DNA of 64,000 nt, taken from assembly GCF_000002235.5 (NCBI RefSeq), contig NW_022145613.1:14459383-14523382 (forward strand). The letters run 5' to 3'. The position numbers were made by a program, and so were the translations under genes. The notes below the pieces were generated by a model. That model searched no databases and was not told the DNA's origin. It saw only the letters and a list, made by a program, of their open reading frames with translations. The DNA comes from Strongylocentrotus purpuratus. Lineage: Eukaryota; Echinodermata; Echinoidea; Camarodonta; Strongylocentrotidae. Positions within the stretch are counted from its first letter, which is position 1. The number at the start of each line of letters is the position of its first letter. This document shows positions 24,501 to 36,500 of the stretch, piece after piece.

Positions 24501-27500
24501 TTAAATGCCTATAAAACCCTCCCCCCTGGACCCCACCTAGGGCCCTGAAGGCAGACGGCTGGATGCTAATCTGACGGTAATTTATTGCTTAAAACACCTG
24601 AGCCTACGGGGGCTCCGCCCCCTGGACCCCACGCCAATTTGTGACCTGCCAGTGTCACAAATAAGGTATCAAATATGCTCATCTGACAGTAATTTAATGT
24701 ATAAAACCCCTGAGCTTCTGGGGCTCCACCCCTTGACCCCCCCGTCGAGAAAAGTTCAGCGGGGCCTGCAAGGAAGTTGGGTGATGGGGATTTAATTTGT
24801 CTACCCCCTCCCCCCCCCCCCCCCCCCCCCCCCCCCCGCCCTAAAAAGTTTTTGCCACTGCCGTGTCACCATTACGTACCAATATTTGGCTTGCATAATT
24901 TCAAATTTGGCCCCCCCCCCCGCCCTCTAAGAAATCCTGGATCCGCGCCTGCCTGTCGCAGTCACATGTTACTACCAATTCTAGAAGCGATTAACTTCAT
25001 TAGTATCAATATACCTGTACGAAAAAAATGTGATTAGATCAGCACGTAATTGTGTCCTTGGTTGAGTAGTGACCGGAAGGATCGAGTGCGGTCGAGAAGT
25101 GCTCGGGATGTGATTGGGATGTGATTGGGATGTGATTGAGAAGCAGTCGAGAAGTGAGCGAGTTCGGTCGAGTAACTGTTTAGGGCAGACATGTATCAAT
25201 CGTGAAGCGGTTGACCTCTGTGTCCTTTGCCCTAATTACTCCAAAAGCTATTCAGCTTGTCTTCCTATGGTGATACATACTAACATTAACTTTGAAGTTC
25301 ATATCTCATGTGGTTCTTGAGATATCGTGATATTGCAATCACAAAACGGGACGGACAACCCGAATGATAGAGAGAGAGAGAGAGAGAGGGAGGGGGGGGG
25401 GGGGGGGGGGGGGTAGGGAAGAGAGTAAATTGTGAAAAAAAGATAAAAGGCTGAGCAAGTGGGCCGCTGTCACAAAAACTATTAATATATCAAAACAATT
25501 TAGTCAGCCTAGAATGTAAGCTATGCTAGGTGCACAATAACAAAATATGCCATTATTACTGACTTTGTACAATAGAGTTATTTACACCCACCATCGTGAC
25601 GAATAAAGATGAGTCATCAGACATGAATGTTATGGGCGTAATCAGGAATGCTTTTCTTCTTTTTTTTACACAATACTCCTTCAAATCTGAACACAAAGTC
25701 AATCATGGTAAGTAAGCTAAAATGTAATATACCGGTAGTTGAATTATTATGAGAGATTTATTGTATTCTTGTCCATTAATCTACAAGATTACCCACCGGC
25801 ATGGACATCATCATTTTTCTTGATAACTTGATGCACTATGCGAAATTGTATTCAAATTTATGAATGCTTCCTCATTCCCAGTTGTGTGTTGTGATGAAAT
25901 ATTTTATTCACCTGCTATTATCCATTGTACTACCATCGCCAGAATGGAAATTGCAAATGCTTATGCTCTTCTGGGGTGAAGGTTTTTGCAGTTATAAAAC
26001 AGATTTGCCAACTGTCATATTTTAGTATTTTAAAAATAAATGAGTTACAATTGTTTCCCTGTTATAATCAACTAGATTGAACTTCGACTGCACACAGTTC
26101 AAAATGATGCCTCCGCCATAGAGCAATTTTACAAACCAAAACGGAGGCAATAAATTCAAGTTTGATTGTAATCCATCTGTCTGTTCTAATAATAATGCAT
26201 TCACAAGGTATTTGTATGGATACATATTGAACCACATGACCTTTGACCTCATGACCCTAAATCTAATCAGTTCATTGGTTCTGCAAGAAACATATACATG
26301 TCTTGAGTTTGATGTTAATCTGTCTGTTGGTTCTCATGATAATGTGACCACAAGCTATTTTTGCATACATAATGAGCCCTATGATCTTTGACCTCATGAC
26401 CCCGAAAATCTAATCAGTTCATTGGCTCTGCAAGATACATATACATGTCTTGAGTTTGATGTTAATCTGTCTGTTGGTTCTTATGATAATGTGACCACAA
26501 GCTATTTTTGCATACATAATGAGCCCTATGATCTTTGACCTCATGACCCCGAAAATCTAATCAGTTCATTAGCTCTGCAAGATACATAAATGACTTAAGT
26601 TTGGAGGGAATCCATCAATCGGTTCTTGAGAAACGCAATCAGGAGAATGCGATCAGCTATGTTTTTTTCCCTGAAAAGTTAAGGTTTTGTTATGGGGGGT
26701 TCCCATTGCCGATCAAACCAACCCGACCAAGCCCAATCAAGCCCGATCACCCATTTTTCTCCAACCAATCCCGACATGCCTAAACACAAGCTCTTCCAGA
26801 CCGCTATTCGACCATTGACGACCCACATTCGACCATTCACAACTCCTGCACGACGTATAGTCGACCACAACTTTGATCTCTTCTAGATCATTCCGATCTA
26901 CATACAATCCCAACGCGATCCCTACTAGACCAACTAGATGTACACGATCTCTGAACAATCTCGACCGGAGCAGATCGACATTTTCGAACAGGGATCTAAG
27001 ATGACTCGTGAATTGGGCGGTTACACAAAATATTATCGCCAGCTGATGGTACAATACCCATTTTTGATCAGCGTTCAGTTCATCTCAGACACTCAAGAGA
27101 TGTAAATCGAACAGTTACAGTTGTGGGCAGTTGCGGATCCAGGGGGGAGGGGGGCTGACCCCCCGACAATAAAAAAAGGTTGTATGCTAAAGAAAGCAAC
27201 AAAAAAGTTTTTCCTCCCCCCCCCCCCCCTCCCAAGCCACTGAACGAAATATCTGACGACGCAATTTTCCGATTTCCCAGGGCCCCCAAAATGATAATTT
27301 TTAAAAAATTAAAAACGTTTCATCTGACCGTCAGTAGATGCCTTAAAACCCCTGAGCTTCCGAGAGCTTGGCCCCTGGATTTCACCTAGGGCCCAAAGTC
27401 AGGCACCTGGATGCTCATCTGACGGTAATTTGATGCCTAAAACCCCTCAGCTCCGCCCCCTGGACCCCACACCAATTAATGACCTACCAGTGCCACAATC

Positions 27501-30500
27501 AAGGTATCAAAATATGCTCATCTAACCTGATTAAATGCCTAAATACCCATGTCCCTCCCCCTCCCCCCAAGCCACTAAACGAAATATCTGACAACGTAAG
27601 TTTTCCAATTTCCAAGGCAAAAAATTTGCTCATCTAACCTTGATTAAATGCCTATAAAACCCTCCCCCCTGGACCCCACCTAGGGCCCTGAAGGCAGACG
27701 GCTGGATGCTAATCTGACGGTAATTTATTGCTTAAAACACCTGAGCCTACGGGGGCTCCGCCCCCTGGACCCCACGCCAATTTGTGACCTGCCAGTGTCA
27801 CAAATAAGGTATCAAAATATGCTCATCTGACAGTAATTTAATGTATAAAACCCCTGAGCTTCTGGGGCTCCACCACCCCCTGGACCCCACACCAATTTGT
27901 GTCCTGCCAGTGTCACAAATAAGATACAAAATATGCTCATCTGACAGTAATTAAATGCCTATTCCCCCTGACCTTCTTGGGGCTCCACCCCTTGACCCCC
28001 CCCCCCCCGTCGAGAAAAGTTCAGCGGGGCCTGCAAGGAAGTTGGGTGATGGGGATTTAATTTGTCTACCCCCTCCCCCCCCCCCCCCCCCCCGCCGCCC
28101 TAAAAAGTTTTTGCCACTGCCGGTGTCACCATTACGTACCAATATTTGGCTTGCATAATTTCAAATTTGGCCCCCCCCCCCGCCCTCTAAGAAATCCTGG
28201 ATCCGCGCCTGCCTGTCGCAGTCACATGTTACTACCAATTCTAGAAGCGATTAACTTCATTAGTATCAATATACCTGTACGAAAAAAATGTGATTAGATC
28301 AGCACGTAATTGTGTCCTTGGTTGAGTAGTGACCGGAAGGATCGAGTGCGGTCGAGAAGTGCTCGGGATGTGATTGGGATGTGATTGAGAAGCAGTCGAG
28401 AAGTGAGCGAGTTCGGTCGAGTAACTGTTTAGGGCAGACATGTATCAATCGTGAAGCGGTTGACCTCTGTGTCCTTTGCCCTAATTACTCCAAAAGCTAT
28501 TCAGCTTGTCTTCCTATGGTGATACATACTAACATTAACTTTGAAGTTCATATCTCATGTGGTTCTTGAGATATCGTGATATTGCAATCACAAGAACGGG
28601 ACGGACAACCCGAATGATAGAGAGAGAGAGAGAGAGAGGGAGGGGGGGGGGGGGGTAGGGAAGAGAGTAATTGTGAAAAAAAGATAAAAGGGCTGAGCAA
28701 GTGGGCCGCTGTCACAAAAACTATTAATATATCAAAACAATTTAGTCAGCCTAGAATGTAAGCTATGCTAGGTGCACAATAACAAAATATGCCATTATTA
28801 CTGACTTTGTACAATAGAGTTATTTACACCCACCATCGTGACGAATAAAGATGAGTCATCAGACATGAATGTTATGGGCGTAATCAGGAATGCTTTTCTT
28901 CTTTTTTTTACACAATACTCCTTCAAATCTGAACACAAAGTCAATCATGGTAAGTAAGCTAAAATGTAATATACCGGTAGTTGAATTATTATGAGAGATT
29001 TATTGTATTCTTGTCCATTAATCTACAAGATTACCCACCGGCATGGACATCATCATTTTTCTTGATAACTTGATGCACTATGCGAAATTGTATTCAAATT
29101 TATGAATGCTTCCTCATTCCCAGTTGTGTGTTGTGATGAAATATTTTATTCACCTGCTATTATCCATTGTACTACCATCGCCAGAATGGAAATTGCAAAT
29201 GCTTATGCTCTTCTGGGGTGAAGGTTTTTGCAGTTATAAAACAGATTTGCCAACTGTCATATTTTAGTATTTTAAAAATAAATGAGTTACAATTGTTTCC
29301 CTGTTATAATCAACTAGATTGAACTTCGACTGCACACAGTTCAAAATGATGCCTCCGCCATAGAGCAATTTTACAAACCAAAACGGAGGCAATAAATTCA
29401 AGTTTGATTGTAATCCATCTGTCTGTTCTAATAATAATGCATTCACAAGGTATTTGTATGGATACATATTGAACCACATGACCTTTGACCTCATGACCCT
29501 AAATCTAATCAGTTCATTGGTTCTGCAAGAAACATATACATGTCTTGAGTTTGATGTTAATCTGTCTGTTGGTTCTCATGATAATGTGACCACAAGCTAT
29601 TTTTGCATACATAATGAGCCCTATGATCTTTGACCTCATGACCCCGAAAATCTAATCAGTTCATTGGCTCTGCAAGATACATATACATGTCTTGAGTTTG
29701 ATGTTAATCTGTCTGTTGGTTCTTATGATAATGTGACCACAAGCTATTTTTGCATACATAATGAGCCCTATGATCTTTGACCTCATGACCCCGAAAATCT
29801 AATCAGTTCATTAGCTCTGCAAGATACATAAATGACTTAAGTTTGGAGGGAATCCATCAATCGGTTCTTGAGAAACGCAATCAGGAGAATGCGATCAGCT
29901 ATGTTTTTTCCCTGAAAAGTTAAGGTTTTGTTATGGGGGGTTCCCATTGCCGATCAAACCAACCCGACCAAGCCCAATCAAGCCCGATCACCCATTTTTC
30001 TCCAACCAATCCCGACATGCCTAAACACAAGCTCTTCCAGACCGCTATTCGACCATTGACGACCCACATTCGACCATTCACAACTCCTGCACGACGTATA
30101 GTCGACCACAACTTTGATCTCTTCTAGATCATTCCGATCTACATACAATCCCAACGCGATCCCTACTAGACCAACTAGATGTACACGATCTCTGAACAAT
30201 CTCGACCGGAGCAGATCGACATTTTCGAACAGGGATCTAAGATGACTCGTGAATTGGGCGGTTACACAAAATATTATCGCCAGCTGATGGTACAATACCC
30301 ATTTTTGATCAGCGTTCAGTTCATCTCAGACACTCAAGAGATGTAAATCGAACAGTTACAGTTGTGGGCAGTTGCGGATCCAGGGGGGAGGGGGGCTGAC
30401 CCCCCGACAATAAAAAAAGGTTGTATGCTAAAGAAAGCAACAAAAAAGTTTTCCTCCCCCCCCCCCCCCCCCCTCCCAAGCCACTGAACGAAATATCTGA

Positions 30501-33500
30501 CGACGCAATTTTCCGATTTCCGAGGGCCCCCAAAATGATAATTTTTAAAAAATTAAAAACGTTTCATCTGACCGTCAGTAGATGCCTTAAAACCCCTGAG
30601 CTTCCGAGAGCTTGGCCCCTGGATTTCACCTAGGGCCCAAAGTCAGGCACCTGGATGCTCATCTGACGGTAATTTGATGCCTAAAACCCCTCAGCTCCGC
30701 CCCCTGGACCCCACACCAATTAATGACCTACCAGTGCCACAATCAAGGTATCAAAATATGCTCATCTAACCTGATTAAATGCCTAAATACCCATGTCCCT
30801 CCCCCTCCCCCCAAGCCACTAAACGAAATATCTGACAACGTAAGTTTTCCAATTTCCAAGGCAAAAAATTTGCTCATCTAACCTTGATTAAATGCCTATA
30901 AAACCCTCCCCCCTGGACCCCACCTAGGGCCCTGAAGGCAGACGGCTGGATGCTAATCTGACGGTAATTTATTGCTTAAAACACCTGAGCCTACGGGGGC
31001 TCCGCCCCCTGGACCCCACGCCAATTTGTGACCTGCCAGTGTCACAAATAAGGTATCAAAATATGCTCATCTGACAGTAATTTAATGTATAAAACCCCTG
31101 AGCTTCTGGGGGCTCCACCCCCTGGACCCCACACCAATTTGTGTCCTGCCAGTGTCACAAATAAGATACAAAATATGCTCATCTGACAGTAATTAAATGC
31201 CTATTCCCCCTGACCTTCTTGGGGCTCCACCCCTTGACCCCCCCGTCGAGAAAAGTTCAGCGGGGCCTGCAAGGAAGTTGGGTGATGGGGATTTAATTTG
31301 TCTACCCCCTCCCCCCCCCCCCCCCCCCTAAAAAGTTTTTGCCACTGCCGGTGTCACCATTACGTACCAATATTTGGCTTGCATAATTTCAAATTTGGCC
31401 CCCCCCCCCCCGCCCTCTAAGAAATCCTGGATCCGCGCCTGCCTGTCGCAGTCACATGTTACTACCAATTCTAGAAGCGATTAACTTCATTAGTATCAAT
31501 ATACCTGTACGAAAAAATGTGATTAGATCAGCACGTAATTGTGTCCTTGGTTGAGTAGTGACCGGAAGGATCGAGTGCGGTCGAGAAGTGCTCGGGATGT
31601 GATTGGGATGTGATTGAGAAGCAGTCGAGAAGTGAGCGAGTTCGGTCGAGTAACTGTTTAGGGCAGACATGTATCAATCGTGAAGCGGTTGACCTCTGTG
31701 TCCTTTGCCCTAATTACTCCAAAAGCTATTCAGCTTGTCTTCCTATGGTGATACATACTAACATTAACTTTGAAGTTCATATCTCATGTGGTTCTTGAGA
31801 TATCGTGATATTGCAATCACAAGAACGGGACGGACAACCCGAATGATAGAGAGAGAGAGAGAGAGAGGGAGGGGGGGGGGGGGGTAGGGAAGAGAGTAAT
31901 TGTGAAAAAAAGATAAAAGGGCTGAGCAAGTGGGCCGCTGTCACAAAAACTATTAATATATCAAAACAATTTAGTCAGCCTAGAATGTAAGCTATGCTAG
32001 GTGCACAATAACAAAATATGCCATTATTACTGACTTTGTACAATAGAGTTATTTACACCCACCATCGTGACGAATAAAGATGAGTCATCAGACATGAATG
32101 TTATGGGCGTAATCAGGAATGCTTTTCTTCTTTTTTTTACACAATACTCCTTCAAATCTGAACACAAAGTCAATCATGGTAAGTAAGCTAAAATGTAATA
32201 TACCGGTAGTTGAATTATTATGAGAGATTTATTGTATTCTTGTCCATTAATCTACAAGATTACCCACCGGCATGGACATCATCATTTTTCTTGATAACTT
32301 GATGCACTATGCGAAATTGTATTCAAATTTATGAATGCTTCCTCATTCCCAGTTGTGTGTTGTGATGAAATATTTTATTCACCTGCTATTATCCATTGTA
32401 CTACCATCGCCAGAATGGAAATTGCAAATGCTTATGCTCTTCTGGGGTGAAGGTTTTTGCAGTTATAAAACAGATTTGCCAACTGTCATATTTTAGTATT
32501 TTAAAAATAAATGAGTTACAATTGTTTCCCTGTTATAATCAACTAGATTGAACTTCGACTGCACACAGTTCAAAATGATGCCTCCGCCATAGAGCAATTT
32601 TACAAACCAAAACGGAGGCAATAAATTCAAGTTTGATTGTAATCCATCTGTCTGTTCTAATAATAATGCATTCACAAGGTATTTGTATGGATACATATTG
32701 AACCACATGACCTTTGACCTCATGACCCTAAATCTAATCAGTTCATTGGTTCTGCAAGATACATATACATGTCTTGAGTTTGATGTTAATCTGTCGTTTG
32801 GTTCTCATGATAATGTGACCACAAGCTATTTTTGCATACATAATGAGCCTTATGATCTTTGACCTCATGACCCCGAAAATCTAATCAGTTCATTAGCTCT
32901 GCAAGATACATAAATGACCTAAGTTTGAAGGGAATCCATCAATCGGTTCTTGAGAAATGCGATCACGAGAATGCGATCAGCTATGTTTTTTCCCTGAAGA
33001 GTAAAGGTTTTGTTATGGGGGGTTCCCACTGCCGATCAAACCAACCCGACCAAGCCCAATCAAGCCCGATCACCCATTTTTTTCTGACCAATCCCGACAT
33101 GCCTAAACACAAGCCTTTCCCGACAGCTATTCGACCATTGACGACCCACATTCGACCATTCACAACTCCTGCACGACGTATAGTCGACCACAACTTCGAT
33201 CTCTTCTAGATCATTCTGATCTACATACAATCCAAACGCGATCCCTACTAGACCAACTAGATGTACACGATCTCTGAACAATCTCGACCGGAGCAGATTG
33301 ACCTTTTCGAACAGGGATCTAAGATGACTCGTGAATTGAGTGGTTGCACAAAATATTATCAGCGCTTAATTCATCTCAGACACTCAAGAGATGTAAATCA
33401 AACAGTTACAGTTGTGGGCAGTTGCGGATCAAGGGGGGGGGGGGGGGGGGAGGGCTACCACCCGACAAAAAAAAAAGGTTGTATGCTAAAGAAAGCAACA

Positions 33501-36500
33501 AACAAGGGAAACGCTCTGGCGGTCTCGCCTGCATAACGCAATTCAATATGATAAACCAGAACGTCAATGACGTAGCGCTCATCCACATCTCGCAACAACA
33601 AATATCGTAAATTGTATGTGGTACACTTTTGAACTGGTCAAAAAATAAAAATTTGATGCCCTGGAAGGGACATAATTTCATTTCATTTGCATAAAGTACC
33701 ATAAATAATCAATGGAGCAAAATCTCACAATTCTGTGTAGAAGTTTAGTGTTCCAAGTTTAGCTCTACCAGATAAGGCAAACCAAATCAAAATCGATCAA
33801 GAAATGAAGAAGAAGCCTTTTTGTGATTTTGAATAAATTTGCATAAATTAGCATAGATAATGAATTACACGATTCTGTGTAGAAATTTTAAATCCCCCTC
33901 CTAGCCCTATCATATGAAACAATCAGAATCAAAATCGGTTGAAAAATAACGAAGAAGCATTTTGAAAATCTTGATGCTGATGCCACAACAAAGTCTAAGT
34001 TTGTTGACCTTAAATGACCTTTGACCTTAACTTAGTGACCTGAAATTCTACTCACATGATTGGGGAGACTTGATAACCCTATAGTCCAAGTTTCATTGAC
34101 TAAGAACTTATGCTTTCAAAATTATATCAAAAATTCAAAAACTTAACCCTAGGTTAAGTTTTCGATGATGATGCTACAACATAGTCCAAGTCTGTTGACC
34201 TGAAATGACCTTTGACCTTGACTTTGTGATCTGAAATTCTACTCACATGATTGGGGATACTTGATTACCCTATAGTCAAAGTTTCATTGACTAAGAACTT
34301 ATACTTTAAAAATTATATCAAAAATTCAAAAACTTAACCTTAGGTTAAGTTTTTGATGTTGACGCCGCCGTCACCGGAAAAGCGGCGCCTATGTCTCCCT
34401 TTTTGCTACGCAGGCGAGACAAAAATGGTGGCAACTGATCTTGTAGACAATCATCTTAAAAGCTACAACATATCAAAATTTGGATGACAATTGATAAATG
34501 TTTACAGAGTTACATGTACAATCCCTTTTGCACAAATAGGATGACGTCATAAAATGCAAATGCGTATTTTGAGTTCCAATACAATTATGATGATGTCATG
34601 ATATACTTAATTGCCAAATAGGACATGAAATCATATCTCCGACTCATACTCTATCCAATCATGAACAAAGTTGGGATTCACGAGGTATCCCAAAGCACTG
34701 TTTACTAATGTATTTCAATTCATGTTTCTGTCCATGGTAAACATTGTAGGGGTGAAATAAGAATAGAAAGGGCAAAGGGTAGAGCTATAGAAAATTAAGG
34801 AACAATACAAGACATCGTAGAGGGAGAACGAGAACCAGAGGCAGGAAGGGCAGAGGCAGAGAGAGAGACAGAGCAAGAGAATATGAGGGAGGCAATTAAG
34901 GCGAAAGAAGTAGAGTGAGGCACAAAGAGAGAGAGAGGGGGGGGGGGGGGTGGGTAAAAGAGTAGAGAAAGACAGATCAAAAGAGAGAGAGAGAGATATA
35001 CAGAGACAGCAAGAGAATAAGAGGGGGCAAAACAAGAGAGGGAAGAGAAACAAAGCAAGAGAGAAGAGAAGAGAAAGAAGAGAAGAGAAGGGAGAGAGAA
35101 ATACAATGGAGAACGATGCATTAAATATTTCCAGCATAAAGAGAATTGAATATTTACTCTATCGAGAAGAGAGAAGTTTGTAAGCTGTCCGTGAGAGAGA
35201 GGGTTAAACATTGCATATACCTGAACTGAAAAGCTGGAAAAAGTATAAATGTCTGGAAAGGAGACTAGCATCGTAGAAATTGGATGATTTGATATTGTTT
35301 TAGACTTGGGAGATTAACCTAATATAGGTTTATTCCATGACAAGGAATCCGATTTCCCATAGGGTTGTACACAAAATATTGACATTCCTCTCCCAGAGAA
35401 ATATCATGCAAAATTAGGCATGCTATTGAGTTGTTTGTGATTGTATATGTTATGACAATCGAAGAAGGTGATCAAGTCATATGTAAAATGGAACCACAAT
35501 TTTTTTTTGACCGACTGGGAATCAAACCTTCAAGCCTGGGTCGATTGAATGGGAGGCAAGTGCTTTATAGTAAAATTTCACTCCACTGAAAAGTTGAGCT
35601 GATTAGATAGACACAAATCTAAAAAGCCCATATACATGTATAACTTGATTTTGAAAAATGGTGCTCAGACTTTTTTTTTTTAAGGAGTAAAAAACAAGTC
35701 AATGATCAAGTCGGTTTTCCCCACAATGCATTTTTTTGTGACGTTGGGTCCTCACAACACAGATTCGTAATGTAACCAAATTTAATACATACGTCTTATT
35801 GAGGTGCCTCGATACAAACTATTTAATTCACCTGATATGAATAATAAAATACTATCATTCTTAGCAGGTGAATGAAATAGTTTGTATATAGGCACTTCAC
35901 AAAGACGTATGCATTAAATTTGGTTACATTACGAAAATAGATTATTGTCAGAATATGTACTGCTCGCATTTTCATTGTGAGAAGCACATGTCACATCCGT
36001 ACAGCGATGTAAATGTTTTGCTCGAAATAACCGAAACAAATATCACTCTTAAAAATCACTTGATTGAAGTACACCCATGATATTTGGCATATTTAACCTT
36101 TGATTCATTTACAACAAGCTATAATTTTAGAAAAATGGAGTGGACTTGGGCTTTAACCAATGTACCAAAATATTTCTCATAGACTTAACATGCAAACCTG
36201 ACAAACGGCCTTGGCATAGTCGCGAGTTCAACATTCAAGTGAAAATTTGGACATGATCTCAACTTCTGATCAACAAACTAAAAGTTTTTAGTTTTTTTAG
36301 CCCATGGTCTCAGCTATAACATACCAAAATTTGGGATAAAATAGAGCTCAAATAAGCGAGAAAGTGCTCAAAGATTAATGTAATGTAGATTCATGATGTG
36401 AACGAAATTCACCTTCCATAGAGATAACACGCAAATTAAGAAAATTCTGTCATGTCGCCTTTAATTGAAATTTTCACCATGATGACCTCATCAAAATGAA

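Larger units (their letters stand above)
22468..33505. repeat. 3.24-kb tandem array, about 3.4 units
   Basis: The anchor catcatcatttttcttgat starts at 22468, 25806, 29048 and 32277, giving periods of 3338, 3242 and 3229 bp. Units 2 and 3 look nearly identical over their whole length, including the same minisatellite organisation. They differ mainly in homopolymer lengths. Unit 1 has an extra MITE (23247-23433) and lacks about 110 bp of the internal minisatellite. Unit 4 stops near 33505 and lacks one internal sub-repeat, so it is the diverged edge. Each unit contains a mirrored motif cluster pair and a GGATCC-ended element. Confidence 0.9.

Noticed and set aside
22468-33505. CRISPR-like or gene-family interpretation of the repeated open frames
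   Set aside because: The identical small frames recur because the DNA is a 3.24-kb tandem repeat. There are no spacers, and coding signatures are lacking.
34715-35271. Hydrophobic-looking 140-158-residue frames
   Set aside because: Leu/Ser/Phe runs are the complement of a purine-rich GA tract, not membrane proteins.
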